DNA of 64,000 nucleotides from Herbaspirillum sp. SJZ106 (GCF_006715495.1 NZ_VFNI01000004.1:129013-193012), one strand, 5' to 3'; positions 27,040 through 36,776 are shown, counted from the stretch's first letter. Numbers and translations are program-made. The notes: a model not told the origin generated them from the letters alone.

Positions 27040-27699
27040 ATGAATCGCTTGCTGAAGTTCGCCGCCGTAGTGGGCACATTTGCCGTCGCCGGCTGCAACA
27101 CCGTGCCCGAATCGATCGTCAAGGGGCCGATGACGGCGCGCCCCCAGCCAGCGTCGTATGCGCCAGCCACGTCCGGCGCGATCTTCCAGTCGGCAGTCTA
27201 TCGGCCGTTGCTGGAAGACCGCCGTGCGCGCCTGGTGGGCGATACGCTGACCATTGTGATCAATGAAAGAACCAGCGCAGGCAAGACCGCCGGCAGTTCG
27301 GCCAGCAAGACCGGCACGGTCGCATCGCCGGCACCGACCATCTTCGGCACCACCATCAAGGAACTGTCGGCCAGCGGCACGTCTTCCAACAAGTTTGAAG
27401 ACAAGGGGGCAGTCAGCTCCAGCAATACCTTTACCGGCACCATCGGCGTGACCGTCACGGAGGTGCTCCCCAACGGCAACCTGGTGGTGAGCGGGGAAAA
27501 GCAGGTGGCCCTCGACAAGGGAGTGGAATACGTACGCTTTTCGGGCACCGTGAGTCCGGACAATATCCAGACCGGCAATACCGTTTCCTCGACCGTGGTG
27601 TCCGACGCCAAGGTCGAATACCGCACCAATACCCGCGTCGACATGGCGGAGTTCATGTCGTCGCTGGGACGTTTCTTCTTTAGCGTGTCTCCTTTCTGA
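27040..27699 (+). CDS. flgH: Flagellar L-ring lipoprotein FlgH
   Basis: A 219-residue outer-membrane lipoprotein forming the L ring. The start at 27040 gives MNRLLKFAAVVGTFAVAGC with Cys19 in the lipobox AVAGC; a longer frame reads through the end of flgG and has no signal. Family blocks include ALLEDRRARLVGDTLTIVI (seen as LLEDRRARLVGD), INERTSAGKTAGS and GTVSPDNIQTGNTV. The stop overlaps the region before flgI. Confidence 0.97.
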   Translation: MNRLLKFAAVVGTFAVAGCNTVPESIVKGPMTARPQPASYAPATSGAIFQSAVYRPLLEDRRARLVGDTLTIVINERTSAGKTAGSSASKTGTVASPAPTIFGTTIKELSASGTSSNKFEDKGAVSSSNTFTGTIGVTVTEVLPNGNLVVSGEKQVALDKGVEYVRFSGTVSPDNIQTGNTVSSTVVSDAKVEYRTNTRVDMAEFMSSLGRFFFSVSPF

Positions 27700-27713
27700 T
27701 GTGGGGTTTTGTC

Positions 27714-28856
27714 ATGTTCGTGGAAAGGTTTTCCGCTGTTAACCTGGTTCGCAAGGGGCTGCTGGCCGTTGCGGCGGGGCTGTGCGTGGCCGCAGCCATG
27801 CCGGCGCATGCCGAGCGCCTCAAGGATCTTGCCAGCATCCAGGGCGTGCGCCAGAACCAGCTGGTCGGCTACGGTCTCGTGGTCGGCCTTGACGGTAGCG
27901 GCGACCAGACCACCCAGACCCCGTTTACCGTGCAAAGCGTGATCAGCATGCTGCAGCAGCTGGGCGTGAACGTGCCGACCGGCACCAGCAACAACATGCA
28001 GTTGAAGAACGTGGCGGCGGCAATGGTGACGGCGACCTTGCCGGCCTTTGCGCAGCCGGGGCAACTGATCGACGTCACGGTTTCTTCCATCGGCAACGCC
28101 AAGAGCATCCGCGGCGGCACGTTGCTGATGGCGCCCCTGAAAGGCGCCGACGGCCAGATCTACGCAATCGCCCAGGGCAACGTCGTGGTCGGCGGTGCGG
28201 GCGCCTCGGCCGCGGGCAGCAGTACCACCATCAACCATCTGAGCGCCGGGCGCATCTCGGGCGGGGCCACCGTGGAGCGCGCGGTTCCCAGCGCGCTGGG
28301 CGGCGGGGACGTGGTCATGCTGGAGCTCAACGACAACGACTTTTCCACCGCCAGCCGCGTGGTGGATGCGCTCAACAAGCGTTTCGGTTCGGATACCGCG
28401 GTGGCGCAGGACGGACGGGTGATCCGCGTGCGCGCGCCGATTTCCAGCGGCGACCGCGTGGCCTTCCTGGGCGCGCTGGAAAACATCGATGTGACGCCCG
28501 GCAAGCTGTCGGCCAAGGTCATCCTGAACGCCCGCACCGGCTCGGTGGTGATGAACCAGAGCGTGATGCTGGAGACTTGCGCAGTGTCGCACGGCAACCT
28601 GTCGGTGGTGATCCAGGCCGACAATGCGGTGAGCCAGCCCAACGCTTTTGCAGGCGGGCAGACCGCAGGCGTCCAGAACGCGCAGATCTCGATCAACAAG
28701 GAGCCCGGCAAGGTCATGCTGCTCAAGGGCGGCGCTTCGCTGGCCGATGTGGTCAAGGCGCTCAACGCCATCGGAGCGACGCCGCAGGATCTGCTGGCGA
28801 TCTTGCAAGCCATGAAGGCGGCCGGTTCGCTGCGCGCCGAGCTTGAAGTGATTTGA
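27714..28856 (+). CDS. flgI: Flagellar P-ring protein FlgI
   Basis: A 380-residue periplasmic ring protein. Signal peptide with cleavage at MPAHA|ERLKD, then the family N-terminus RLKDLASIQGVRQNQLVGYG, GLDGSGDQTTQTPFT and C-terminal LADVVKALNAIGATPQDL. The ATG at 27714 has GGGG eight bases upstream; an ATG at 27699 overlapping the flgH stop would add five residues and has no ribosome site. Confidence 0.96.
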   Translation: MFVERFSAVNLVRKGLLAVAAGLCVAAAMPAHAERLKDLASIQGVRQNQLVGYGLVVGLDGSGDQTTQTPFTVQSVISMLQQLGVNVPTGTSNNMQLKNVAAAMVTATLPAFAQPGQLIDVTVSSIGNAKSIRGGTLLMAPLKGADGQIYAIAQGNVVVGGAGASAAGSSTTINHLSAGRISGGATVERAVPSALGGGDVVMLELNDNDFSTASRVVDALNKRFGSDTAVAQDGRVIRVRAPISSGDRVAFLGALENIDVTPGKLSAKVILNARTGSVVMNQSVMLETCAVSHGNLSVVIQADNAVSQPNAFAGGQTAGVQNAQISINKEPGKVMLLKGGASLADVVKALNAIGATPQDLLAILQAMKAAGSLRAELEVI

Positions 28857-28947
28857 TCGCCAGGACGGCGCTGATGCAACAAGGCAGCAAGGACGAAGCC
28901 GCACTCGGCTTTGCCAACAGATAACTGATCGCCAATCAAGGTACTTC

Positions 28948-29919
28948 ATGCTCAACAAGATCAACCCATCCAATCCGACCGACAATCTGGCTGTCGATGC
29001 GAATGGGCTGAACAGCCTGCGCGAGGCGGCGCGGCAGAATGGAAATTCGCCGGAGGCGATCAAGGGCGCGGCCAAGCAGTTCGAGGCGCTGTTCCTGAAC
29101 ATGATGATGAAAAGCATGCGCGACGCCACGCCGCAGAATGGCCCGTTCGATAACGAACAGACCAAGATGTTCACCTCCATGCTGGACCAGCAGATGAGCC
29201 AGAACCTGGCGCAGCGCGGCATCGGCCTGGCCGATGTGCTCACGCGCCAGCTGTCGGCCGCATTGCCGAAGAAGTTGCCGGATGCGCAAGACCTGGAGCA
29301 ACAGCAACTGGACGACGGTTTGCCGATGAACATCCCGCTGGCCAAGGACATGAGCGAGGCCGACCGTGCCAGGTTCGTCCAGAGCTTTGCCAGCCAACAA
29401 GCCGCCGATGGCGCCGACCGCGACGGGCAGGGGCGCAACAAGCGCCGTTCCAACAAGCCCGCCCACGTCGAGGCCTTCCAGAGTCGCCTGCAGGCAGATG
29501 CCGAAATAGCCAGCCGCATGACCGGCATTCCGGCCAAGTTCATGCTGGCCCAGGCGGCGCTGGAAACCGGCTGGGGCAAAAAGGAAATCATCTCCCGCGA
29601 CGGGCGCTCGGCGCACAACCTGTTCGGCATCAAGGCCACCGGCAATTGGAAGGGCAAGGTTGTCGAAGCGACCACGATCGAATACATCAACGGCAAGCCG
29701 CAAAAGCGCGTGGAAAAATTCCGTGCTTACGATTCGTATGCCGACGCTTTCCGCGACTACGCCAATTTGCTGCGCAGTAACCCGCGTTACGAGAAGGTGC
29801 TCGCCAGTGCGCAAGACGCGCACGGATTCGCCTATGGCCTGCAACGCGCAGGTTACGCGACCGATCCGCACTATGCCGAGAAGCTCTCCCGCATCATCCG
29901 CCAATCCTTGTCGGCATAA
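28948..29919 (+). CDS. flgJ: Rod cap / peptidoglycan hydrolase FlgJ
   Basis: A 323-residue two-domain protein. The N-terminal rod-capping domain has AAKQFEALFLNMMMKSMRDA (about residues 40-60). The C-terminal glucosaminidase domain (about 160-320) has AQAALETGWGKKEI with the catalytic Glu, HNLFGIKATGNWKG and FRAYDSYADAFRDYANLL. It opens the cell wall for the growing rod in the periplasm. The two-domain form is the beta/gamma-proteobacterial type. It lies 91 bp after flgI, a gap with no visible promoter. Confidence 0.97.
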   Translation: MLNKINPSNPTDNLAVDANGLNSLREAARQNGNSPEAIKGAAKQFEALFLNMMMKSMRDATPQNGPFDNEQTKMFTSMLDQQMSQNLAQRGIGLADVLTRQLSAALPKKLPDAQDLEQQQLDDGLPMNIPLAKDMSEADRARFVQSFASQQAADGADRDGQGRNKRRSNKPAHVEAFQSRLQADAEIASRMTGIPAKFMLAQAALETGWGKKEIISRDGRSAHNLFGIKATGNWKGKVVEATTIEYINGKPQKRVEKFRAYDSYADAFRDYANLLRSNPRYEKVLASAQDAHGFAYGLQRAGYATDPHYAEKLSRIIRQSLSA

Positions 29920-30001
29920 GAACCGGCTCATACGCTTATCGGGAGTGGTTCGATGGCCCGATGGCATGGTGAATACAGGTTTTTAGCACGCGTACAATGC
30001 C

Positions 30002-30041
30002 GATCGGGTGCCGTCCGGCAACAAAAACGGACGGCCCGATC
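30002..30041 (+). terminator. Stem-loop between flgJ and flgK
   Basis: GATCGGG-TG-CCGTCCG pairs with CGGACGGCCCGATC around an A-rich loop (two-base bulge), followed shortly by AGTTTTTG. It could end flgB-J transcription, and its 3' side touches the -35 of the flgK promoter. Confidence 0.6.
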
Positions 30042-30068
30042 TAAAGTTTTTGTAAAGCGTGCCGTAGA
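30042..30068 (+). promoter_or_regulatory. Sigma-28 promoter of flgKL
   Basis: TAAA, 15 bp, GCCGTAGA. The -35 and spacer are perfect; the -10 matches GCCGATAA in five of eight positions. It is placed 30 bp before flgK, a late gene expected to be FliA-dependent. Confidence 0.65.
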
Positions 30069-30097
30069 CTTGGTTATTCCGTTAAAGAAGATCCAGC

Positions 30098-32392
30098 ATG
30101 GCAACCAATATCTTTAGCATCGGTCAGAGCGCGTTGCAGGCAGCGATGGCGGCGCAAGCCACGACCAGCCACAACATCTCGAATGCGACCACCCCCGGCT
30201 ACAACCGCCAGGTTGTCGTGCAAAGCACGGCCGGCGGCATCAACTATGGTTATGGCTTTGTCGGGCAGGGTACCCAGGTTGCCGAGATCAAGCGCGTCTA
30301 TAACGATTTCCTGGTCAAGCAGCAGCTGGCATCGCAGACCACGGCCAGTTCGCTGGACTCCTACTATTCGCAGATCTCCCAGCTCGACAACTTGCTGGCC
30401 GACAGTGACGCCGGCTTGTCGCCCGCGCTGCAGGATTTCTTCAAGGCTGTCCAGAACCTGGCCTCCAATCCGAATACCGATGCCTCGCGCCAATCCGTGC
30501 TGTCGATGGCTTCCACCCTGGTGGCGCGCTTCCAGAGCCTGAACGACCAGATGGCGCAAAGCCGCACCAGCGTCAATAACCAGATCACTTCGACTGTGAG
30601 CACGGTCAACTCGTATGCAGCCCAGCTGTCCGAGCTCAACAAGGCCATCGTCAAGGCGCAAGGCGCCGGCGGCGGCCAGGCGCCGAACGACCTGCTGGAC
30701 CAGCGCGACCAGGTGATCGCCGAGATCAACAAGTATGTCAAGGTCAGCATCGTGCCGCAGGACAGCGGCGCGGTCAGCGTGTTCATCGGTTCCGGCCAGC
30801 CGCTGGTGATGGGCGACCAGGTGACCACGCTGGTGGCCACGCCTTCGGTGGATGACGTCTCGCGCCTGCAGATCGGCTATCCGGTGGCCGGCGGTAAAAC
30901 CGCCATCATTCCCGACAGTTTCTTCTACGACGGCGGCAGCCTGGGCGGTTTGCTCAAATACCGCACGGAAACGCTCGACCCGGCGCAGAATTCCCTGGGC
31001 CGCATCGCCACCATCCTCGGTTCCACCTTCAACGACCAGCAAAAGCTGGGCCTGGACCAGAACGGCGTGGCCGGCACCGACTTTTTCAACATCGCCAAGC
31101 CGGCGGTGTCGGGCAAGTCGACCAATAGCGCCACCGCGTCCATGACGGCGACCATTACCAACGCCTCGGCGCTGACGACCAGCGACTACACGCTGTCTTA
31201 TGACGGCACCAACTACACCGTCACCCGCTTGTCCGACAATACCCAGACCGTGATCAACCCGGCTGCCGTGCCGGCGCCGGTGGTGGATGGAGTGTCATAT
31301 TCCGGGGTGACCATGGCCGCTGGCGACAGCTTCAGGATCAAGCCCACCGTCGATGGCGCCGCGCAACTGTCGCTGGCGCTGAACAATACCCAATTGATCG
31401 CGGCTGCGGCGCCCATCGTCACCGGCGGCAATGCCGCCAGCAGCGTAGGCCTGACGACGGCCGGCAATACCGGCAGCGGCGTCACATCCAACACGGCGCT
31501 GGATACCTCGGTGTTCGTGCAAGGCTCGACACTGGGTTTTGCCGTCACTACCGGTGGCGGCGGTCAACTGCAACTTACCGGCACTTGGGCGGGGGTGACT
31601 CCCGCGCCATCCATCATCGTCACCGCCCCCGACGGCACATCGTCCACGGTAGCGGCGGGTACGGCATTCGATTATGTCCCGGGCTCGACCCTGAGCAGCG
31701 GCGGGGTCAGTTTCACGCTGTCGGGCACGCCGGCTACCGGCGACAATTTCAATTTCGCGCCGGTGGCGGGCAACAAGGGAACGGCCTCCATCAGCGCCGG
31801 CTCGGTCGACTCCAGTTATCTGGCATCGCCGCTGACCGCGCCGGTGAAGATGACCTATTCGACCACCGCGCCGGTCGGTTTTGCGATTTCCCCGGCGGTG
31901 CCGGCGGCCGGCGGCGTCATTACCCACAAGGATGGCACGACTACGCCCATCGCCGGCGGCGCGACCTCCTTGCCGTATGTCCCCGGCGATTCCTATACCT
32001 TCGGCGGCATGACGTTCGCCATCAGCGGGCAACCGGCCAACGGCGACCAGTTCACCATCTCGCCCAATACCAACGGCACCGCCGACAACCGTAACGCGCT
32101 GTTGCTGGCAGGCTTGCAGACCAAGAACACCATCGGCAATACCACCTATCAGGGCTCGTATTCGCAACTGGTGGCCACCATTGGCAACAAGACCAACGAA
32201 ATCAACGTGACCAACACCGCCGAGAAGGCGCGTCTGGCATCGATTACGGCGGAACAGCAATCCGAGTCCGGCGTCAACCAGGATGAGGAACTGGCCAACA
32301 TGATCAAGAACCAGCAGCAGTACCAGGCTGCGGCCAAGATCATCCAGGCGGCCAGCGATATGCTCAACGTGCTGTTCACGTTGGGTAATTGA
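30098..32392 (+). CDS. flgK: Hook-filament junction protein FlgK (long form)
   Basis: A 764-residue FlgK (about 550 in E. coli). The ends are standard: MATNIFSIGQSALQAAMAAQ and SHNISNATTPGYNRQVV at the N-terminus, NQDEELANMIKNQQQYQAAA and QAASDMLNVLFTLGN at the C-terminus. The extra length is a Thr/Gly/Ala-rich insert between about residues 345 and 690. It holds similar segments: one near 397 (VDGVSYSGVTMAAGDSFRI), and two close copies of about 45 residues near 510-555 and 610-657 (YVPGSTLSSGGVSFTLSG and YVPGDSYTFGGMTFAISG, each followed by a GD-F-x-P motif). These probably form surface domains on the junction. flgL follows. Confidence 0.95.
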   Translation: MATNIFSIGQSALQAAMAAQATTSHNISNATTPGYNRQVVVQSTAGGINYGYGFVGQGTQVAEIKRVYNDFLVKQQLASQTTASSLDSYYSQISQLDNLLADSDAGLSPALQDFFKAVQNLASNPNTDASRQSVLSMASTLVARFQSLNDQMAQSRTSVNNQITSTVSTVNSYAAQLSELNKAIVKAQGAGGGQAPNDLLDQRDQVIAEINKYVKVSIVPQDSGAVSVFIGSGQPLVMGDQVTTLVATPSVDDVSRLQIGYPVAGGKTAIIPDSFFYDGGSLGGLLKYRTETLDPAQNSLGRIATILGSTFNDQQKLGLDQNGVAGTDFFNIAKPAVSGKSTNSATASMTATITNASALTTSDYTLSYDGTNYTVTRLSDNTQTVINPAAVPAPVVDGVSYSGVTMAAGDSFRIKPTVDGAAQLSLALNNTQLIAAAAPIVTGGNAASSVGLTTAGNTGSGVTSNTALDTSVFVQGSTLGFAVTTGGGGQLQLTGTWAGVTPAPSIIVTAPDGTSSTVAAGTAFDYVPGSTLSSGGVSFTLSGTPATGDNFNFAPVAGNKGTASISAGSVDSSYLASPLTAPVKMTYSTTAPVGFAISPAVPAAGGVITHKDGTTTPIAGGATSLPYVPGDSYTFGGMTFAISGQPANGDQFTISPNTNGTADNRNALLLAGLQTKNTIGNTTYQGSYSQLVATIGNKTNEINVTNTAEKARLASITAEQQSESGVNQDEELANMIKNQQQYQAAAKIIQAASDMLNVLFTLGN

Positions 32393-32416
32393 TCGAGGAT
32401 TTGAAGGAATACCGAC

Positions 32417-33550
32417 ATGCGTATCAGTACCCAGATGTTGTATCAGATGAGCAATAACGATCTGACAAACATGCAAAGCCAGCTCCTCAAGCTGAACCAG
32501 CAGGTCTCGGCCGGCCAGAAGGTATTGGTGCCGTCGGACGACCCGGTAGCATCCGCCCGCGCGCTGGACTTGAAGCAGAGCCAGGATCTCAACGCCCAGT
32601 ACAAGATCAACCGCCAGAACGCCAACAGTTCGCTGGCGCAGGTTGCCAGTACGCTCTCCAGCTTCACCGACATGCTGACCAAGCTGAAGTCGGACGTGAT
32701 CAAGGCTGGCAACCAGTCGTTCAGCAATGCCGAACGCACCAACCTGGCCGCCGAGCTCAAGGGCAACTTCCAGGAAGTGCTGGGCTATGCCAATGTCACC
32801 GATGGCCAGGGCAATTATCTGTTCTCCGGCTTCAAGAGCACCACCCAGCCGTTCACGCTGGATGGCAACGGCAACGCGGTGTACAACGGCGACCAGGGCG
32901 CGATGAGCTTGCAGGTCGATTCGTCGCGCCAGATGGAGATCAGCACTTCCGGGCAATCCATCTTCCAGGGCAATGGCCAGGATATCTTCCAGACCATGAA
33001 CAACCTGATCAACGTGTTGTCGATGCCGGTGACCGAGGCCGCCAACCAGGCTGACGAAACGGCGGCCAATACCTTTGAATATCCGGCCGGCTCGGGGCAG
33101 TTTCCGATCCAGGCTTACAAGACCGCGCAGGCGACGCTGGATGCGACCGATCCCAATGATCCAGCATATGCCGCTAATTTTTCCGCTGCTGCCGCCGCCA
33201 AGCTCAAGGCCGACGCCGCCGAGGCGGCGCGCACTCCGGTGACCGGCAGCCAGGCTTACCTGACGAAGCAGCTGGCCAAGTTCAATACGCAATTCGACGG
33301 CATGATCAACAACGTCGGCACCGCCACCGCATCGGTCGGCGCGCGCCAGAATGAACTCGACAGCCTGGACGCCGCTGGCGAGACCAAGAATGTGAACTAC
33401 ACGGCGACGATCAACGACCTGCTGGGCCGCAATACCTCCGACATGTCTGAACTGATCAGCGATTTGACGCTGAAGCAGACTTACCTGGCGGCGGCGCAAA
33501 AGGTGTTCGTGTCGACCAGTAGCCTGACGTTGCTGAACTACCTGAAGTAA
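32417..33550 (+). CDS. flgL: Hook-filament junction protein FlgL
   Basis: A 377-residue junction protein, homologous to flagellin ends. It opens MRISTQMLYQMSNNDLTNMQ, has VSAGQKVLVPSDDPVASARA (a flagellin-type N-terminal block) and ends with LTLKQTYLAAAQKVFVSTSS. The middle is moderately enlarged compared with the E. coli protein of about 317 residues. It lies 24 bp after flgK and is followed by a strong terminator. Confidence 0.96.
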   Translation: MRISTQMLYQMSNNDLTNMQSQLLKLNQQVSAGQKVLVPSDDPVASARALDLKQSQDLNAQYKINRQNANSSLAQVASTLSSFTDMLTKLKSDVIKAGNQSFSNAERTNLAAELKGNFQEVLGYANVTDGQGNYLFSGFKSTTQPFTLDGNGNAVYNGDQGAMSLQVDSSRQMEISTSGQSIFQGNGQDIFQTMNNLINVLSMPVTEAANQADETAANTFEYPAGSGQFPIQAYKTAQATLDATDPNDPAYAANFSAAAAAKLKADAAEAARTPVTGSQAYLTKQLAKFNTQFDGMINNVGTATASVGARQNELDSLDAAGETKNVNYTATINDLLGRNTSDMSELISDLTLKQTYLAAAQKVFVSTSSLTLLNYLK

Positions 33551-33597
33551 GAAGCGAGAAGCGGCATCGCGCGCATCGGGTGCGCAGGCGCAAGAAA

Positions 33598-33628
33598 AGA
33601 AAAAGGCGAACGATGTTCGCCTTTTTTC
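33598..33628. terminator. Bidirectional intrinsic terminator between flgL and fliR
   Basis: AAAAAGGCGAAC, loop GAT, GTTCGCCTTTTTT. There are T-runs on both strands, serving the convergent flgL and fliR transcripts. Confidence 0.9.
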
Positions 33629-33757
33629 ATTCCGGCGACCCGTCCTGAATCAGGTTGGCACTTTCCGGCGAGGGGAGGGAGTGTCAAATGGCGCAACGGA
33701 TACGGCGTGGCCAGCGGGATTACAGCCTGCTGGGCCGGTGCGGCCGGGCACCTGGGG

Positions 33758-34561
33758 TCAGGGTTTGGGGGCGGCGCCGATAGGCGGCACGCTGCCCAGC
33801 AGGCGCACCATTTCGATACCGTCGGAGAGGAAGTGCTGCAGCGGCGTGAGCATGTAAGGCAGGCCCATGCCGATCAGGATGAAGCCGGCCAGCATGGTGA
33901 TCGAAAAACCGATGCCGAACAGGTTCAGCTGCGGCGCCGCGCGCGTCAGGATGCCCAGCGCAAAGTTGGTGATCAGCAGCGCGATGAGCAGCGGCAGCGA
34001 CAATTGCAGCCCCATGCTGAACACCCGCGCGCCCCACAGGGCCAGGCTGTGGAAGCCTTCGGCGGTGATCGGCTGGGCGCCGATGGGCAGGGTATGGAAA
34101 CTGTCTGCCATGACCGAGAGCAGGATCAGGTGGCCGTTCAGGCTCAGGAACACCATGGTCGCCAGCAGCGAATACACCTGGCTGACCACCGAGGTGCGGC
34201 CCTGGGTCTGCGGATCGAAGAAGGCGGCGAAGGACAGGCCCATGGTGGCGCTGGTGAGTTCGCCCGCGGCTTCGACGGCGGCGAACACGATACGCATGGC
34301 AAAGCCCATGGACAGGCCGATGACCAGTTGCTGGGCCAGGATCAGCAAGCCGCCCATCGACATCGGGTCCAGCGCGGACGGCACCGGCACGTCGGGGGCG
34401 ATCACCAGCGCGATCGCGATTCCCAGCATCACCTTGACCAGCATGGGGACGCTGGCGCTGCCGAACGGCGGTGCGATCGCCAGCAGGCCCAGGATACGGG
34501 TAGTCGGCCAGATGAACATGGCGATCCACGTATAGAGTTGCTGGCTGGTGAAATTGATCAT
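33758..34561 (-). CDS. fliR: Flagellar export gate protein FliR
   Basis: A 267-residue polytopic membrane protein of the FliPQR core channel. It opens MINFTSQQLYTWIAMFIWPT, followed by several helices (LGLLAIAPPFGSASVPMLVK, ALLITNFALGILTRAAPQLN, FSITMLAGFILIGMGLPYML). The start at 34561 is chosen because upstream codons do not look like FliR. It ends the fliLMNOPQR run. Confidence 0.96.
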   Translation of the reverse strand: MINFTSQQLYTWIAMFIWPTTRILGLLAIAPPFGSASVPMLVKVMLGIAIALVIAPDVPVPSALDPMSMGGLLILAQQLVIGLSMGFAMRIVFAAVEAAGELTSATMGLSFAAFFDPQTQGRTSVVSQVYSLLATMVFLSLNGHLILLSVMADSFHTLPIGAQPITAEGFHSLALWGARVFSMGLQLSLPLLIALLITNFALGILTRAAPQLNLFGIGFSITMLAGFILIGMGLPYMLTPLQHFLSDGIEMVRLLGSVPPIGAAPKP

Positions 34562-34629
34562 CTGACGCTGTGCCGCGGGCCGGCTGAGATGCCGGCCTGC
34601 AAAGGAGGATGGACGCGCGCTGCGCGGCC

Positions 34630-34899
34630 TTATTGGACCATGGCGGGGATGCCGCTGAACATGGTGCGCATGTAGTCCAGTATGACGGTGAGGATCCACG
34701 GGCCGGCGATGATGAGCGCCAGGAACACGCCGACCAGCTTGGGAATGAACGACAGGGTCTGTTCGTTGATCTGGGTGGCAGCCTGGAAAATGCTGACCAG
34801 CAAGCCGATGATGAGCGCCGTCAGCAGCATCGGCGCGGCGATCATCAGGGTGACTTCCATGGCCTGGCGGCCCATGCTCATGACGCTTTCAGGAGTCAT
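34630..34899 (-). CDS. fliQ: Flagellar export gate protein FliQ
   Basis: An 89-residue protein with two membrane hairpin helices, four copies of which join FliP and FliR in the export channel. MTPESVMSMGRQAMEVTLMI and the conserved TQINEQTLSFIPKLVGVFLA block identify it. Standard length; 68 bp separate it from fliR. Confidence 0.97.
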   Translation of the reverse strand: MTPESVMSMGRQAMEVTLMIAAPMLLTALIIGLLVSIFQAATQINEQTLSFIPKLVGVFLALIIAGPWILTVILDYMRTMFSGIPAMVQ

Positions 34900-34944
34900 C
34901 TGGCTCTCCGGAGGGGGTGATGGTGAAGCTGGTCATGGCGCCCT

Positions 34945-35766
34945 CTAATAAAAACTTTGGGCAAGGGAGCCGATCAACAATTGCCAACCGTCGACCAGCA
35001 CGAACAGCATCAGTTTGAACGGCAGCGAAACGATGGCCGGCGACATCATCATCATCCCCATGGACATCAGGATACTGGCCACCACCATGTCGATGATGAG
35101 GAAAGGGATGAAGATGGCAAAGCCGATCTGGAACGCGGTCTTGAGCTCGCTGGTGACGAAGGCCGGGATCAGGAGGCGCAGCGGCACGTCTTCCGGCCCT
35201 TGCAGCTCGGGGCCGCGCGAGAGCTTGACGTACAGCGCCAGGTCGGACTGGCGGGTCTGCTTGAGCATGAACTCCTTGAGCGGCGCGGCGCCTTTGTCGA
35301 GCGCCTCCATCATCTGGATCTTGTTTTCCGAAAAGGGCTGGTAGGCGTCGGTGTAGATGCGGTCGAACACCGGCCCCATCACGAAGAAGGTCAGGAACAG
35401 CGACAAGCCCACCAGCACCTGGGTGGGCGGCGTCGATTGCGTGCCCAGGGCCTGGCGCAGCAGCGACAGCACGATCACGATGCGGGTGAAACACGTCATC
35501 ATCAGCAGCGCCGCCGGAATGAACGACAGCGATGTCAGCAGCAGCATCGTCTGGATCGGCAGCGTGTAATTCGTGCCGCCGCCAGGCGCTGGCGTGCTGT
35601 TCAGTGCGGGGATGCCTTGCTGGGCCGATGCCGCCAGCGGCAGGCACAGCAGGAGGAGCAGCCAGAAACGGCCGGAGCGCAGCAGCGATGCCGCGCCGGC
35701 GGTCCATGGGCGAAGTCGGGAAGCGTGTCCGAAGCGGGTCCCTTGCGGGTTAGGTTGTGCTGCCAT
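34945..35766 (-). CDS. fliP: Flagellar export gate protein FliP
   Basis: A 273-residue export channel protein with a cleaved signal ([19 protein letters not shown] at about residues 32-50), the hallmark of FliP. Blocks [37 protein letters not shown] and [19 protein letters not shown] are all present. Two adjacent ATGs (35769 and 35766) are possible starts, both inside the last codons of fliO, so the genes overlap by about 17 bp in different frames. Confidence 0.94.
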   Translation of the reverse strand: MAAQPNPQGTRFGHASRLRPWTAGAASLLRSGRFWLLLLLCLPLAASAQQGIPALNSTPAPGGGTNYTLPIQTMLLLTSLSFIPAALLMMTCFTRIVIVLSLLRQALGTQSTPPTQVLVGLSLFLTFFVMGPVFDRIYTDAYQPFSENKIQMMEALDKGAAPLKEFMLKQTRQSDLALYVKLSRGPELQGPEDVPLRLLIPAFVTSELKTAFQIGFAIFIPFLIIDMVVASILMSMGMMMMSPAIVSLPFKLMLFVLVDGWQLLIGSLAQSFY

Positions 35767-36301
35767 CATTGCCTGCGCGACCGCCGCTGGCGGGGTCGCT
35801 GTTACGTTTGTCCATGGTGTGCCGCAGCCAGGAAGAAAATGCCGGCCCGTTTGTTTTGGCGGACTGGGCCGCCACGTTTTCCTGGCGCGGCATGGTGGCC
35901 AGCGCATTGACGCGGCCGGGGGCGACGCCGACCACGATCCACTGGTCGCCCACCTCGATCACCATCACGCGCTCGCGCGTGCCTACGCTGACGCCGCCGA
36001 TCACCTTGGCCGCGGCATTGCCGGCCTGGTTCTGCGCCAGGCCGAAACGCTTGAACAGCCAGGCGATGCCGGCCATCAGCGCCAATACCGCAGTCAGGCC
36101 GAGCAGCATGGTAAGCACGCTGCCGCCGGATGAGGACAGGGGCGACCCCGCCGGCGCGGACGCGCTTGCGTTGTCCGCCCAGGCCAGGTTGAGGTGGAAC
36201 ATGCAGCCGGCGCCCAGGAGGAGCAGGGCGGCCATGAGCCTGGAAGCTGATGGCGCGGGCCGTGAGCTGCGTGAAGGGGATGTGGCGAAGAGGCGATTCA
36301 T
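35750..36301 (-). CDS. fliO: Flagellar export assembly protein FliO
   Basis: A 183-residue protein with a hydrophobic N-terminal segment ([14 protein letters not shown]), a second membrane helix ([20 protein letters not shown], residues about 62-82) and a small cytoplasmic domain ([20 protein letters not shown]). FliO helps assemble the FliPQR complex. Its first hydrophobic segment could be a signal peptide. It sits between fliN and fliP as usual. Confidence 0.93.
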   Translation of the reverse strand: MNRLFATSPSRSSRPAPSASRLMAALLLLGAGCMFHLNLAWADNASASAPAGSPLSSSGGSVLTMLLGLTAVLALMAGIAWLFKRFGLAQNQAGNAAAKVIGGVSVGTRERVMVIEVGDQWIVVGVAPGRVNALATMPRQENVAAQSAKTNGPAFSSWLRHTMDKRNSDPASGGRAGNDGSTT

Positions 36302-36320
36302 CGAATGGCGGTCGCGGCGC

Positions 36321-36776
36321 TCAGCGGTTGAGCTTGCGGATGCGTTCTGCCGGCGTGATGATGTCGGTCAGGCGGATGCCGAATTTGTCGTTGACCACCA
36401 CCACTTCGCCCTGGGCGATCAGGCAGCCGTTGACCAGCACGTCCATCGGTTCGCCGGCCATGCCGTCAAGCTCGACCACCGAGCCTTGCGCCAGTTGCAG
36501 CAGGTTCTTGATGGCGATCTTGGTGCGGCCCAGTTCGACTGTCAGCTGAACCGGGATGTCGAGGATGAAATCGATGTCGTTAGGCGTGTTGGTCTGGATG
36601 TCGCTCGAGCTCAGGTCTTTGAACACGGTGGCAGCCGCCGGCTGGGCGGCGATGCCTTGTTCGTCTTCCATCTGGCCTTTTTTCTGCTCTGCCTCGGCTT
36701 GCGTCTGTTCGGCCATGGCCGCGCCCCACGGATCATCCTCCGCCGCGGTTTGACCTTCTACGTTCTCATCAGCCAT
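36321..36776 (-). CDS. fliN: Flagellar switch protein FliN
   Basis: A 151-residue C-ring protein. An acidic, Gln/Glu-rich N-terminus (residues 1-60) precedes the SpoA domain: DIPVQLTVELGRTKIAIKNL, QGSVVELDGMAGEPMDVLVN and VVVNDKFGIRLTDI. It binds CheY-P and FliH at the base of the motor. It starts 2 bp after fliM ends. Confidence 0.97.
   Translation of the reverse strand: MADENVEGQTAAEDDPWGAAMAEQTQAEAEQKKGQMEDEQGIAAQPAAATVFKDLSSSDIQTNTPNDIDFILDIPVQLTVELGRTKIAIKNLLQLAQGSVVELDGMAGEPMDVLVNGCLIAQGEVVVVNDKFGIRLTDIITPAERIRKLNR

Noticed and set aside
27198..29696. 832-codon open frame antisense to flgH, flgI and flgJ
   Set aside because: It spans three real genes and their gaps and shows no recognisable motif, so it reflects codon bias only.
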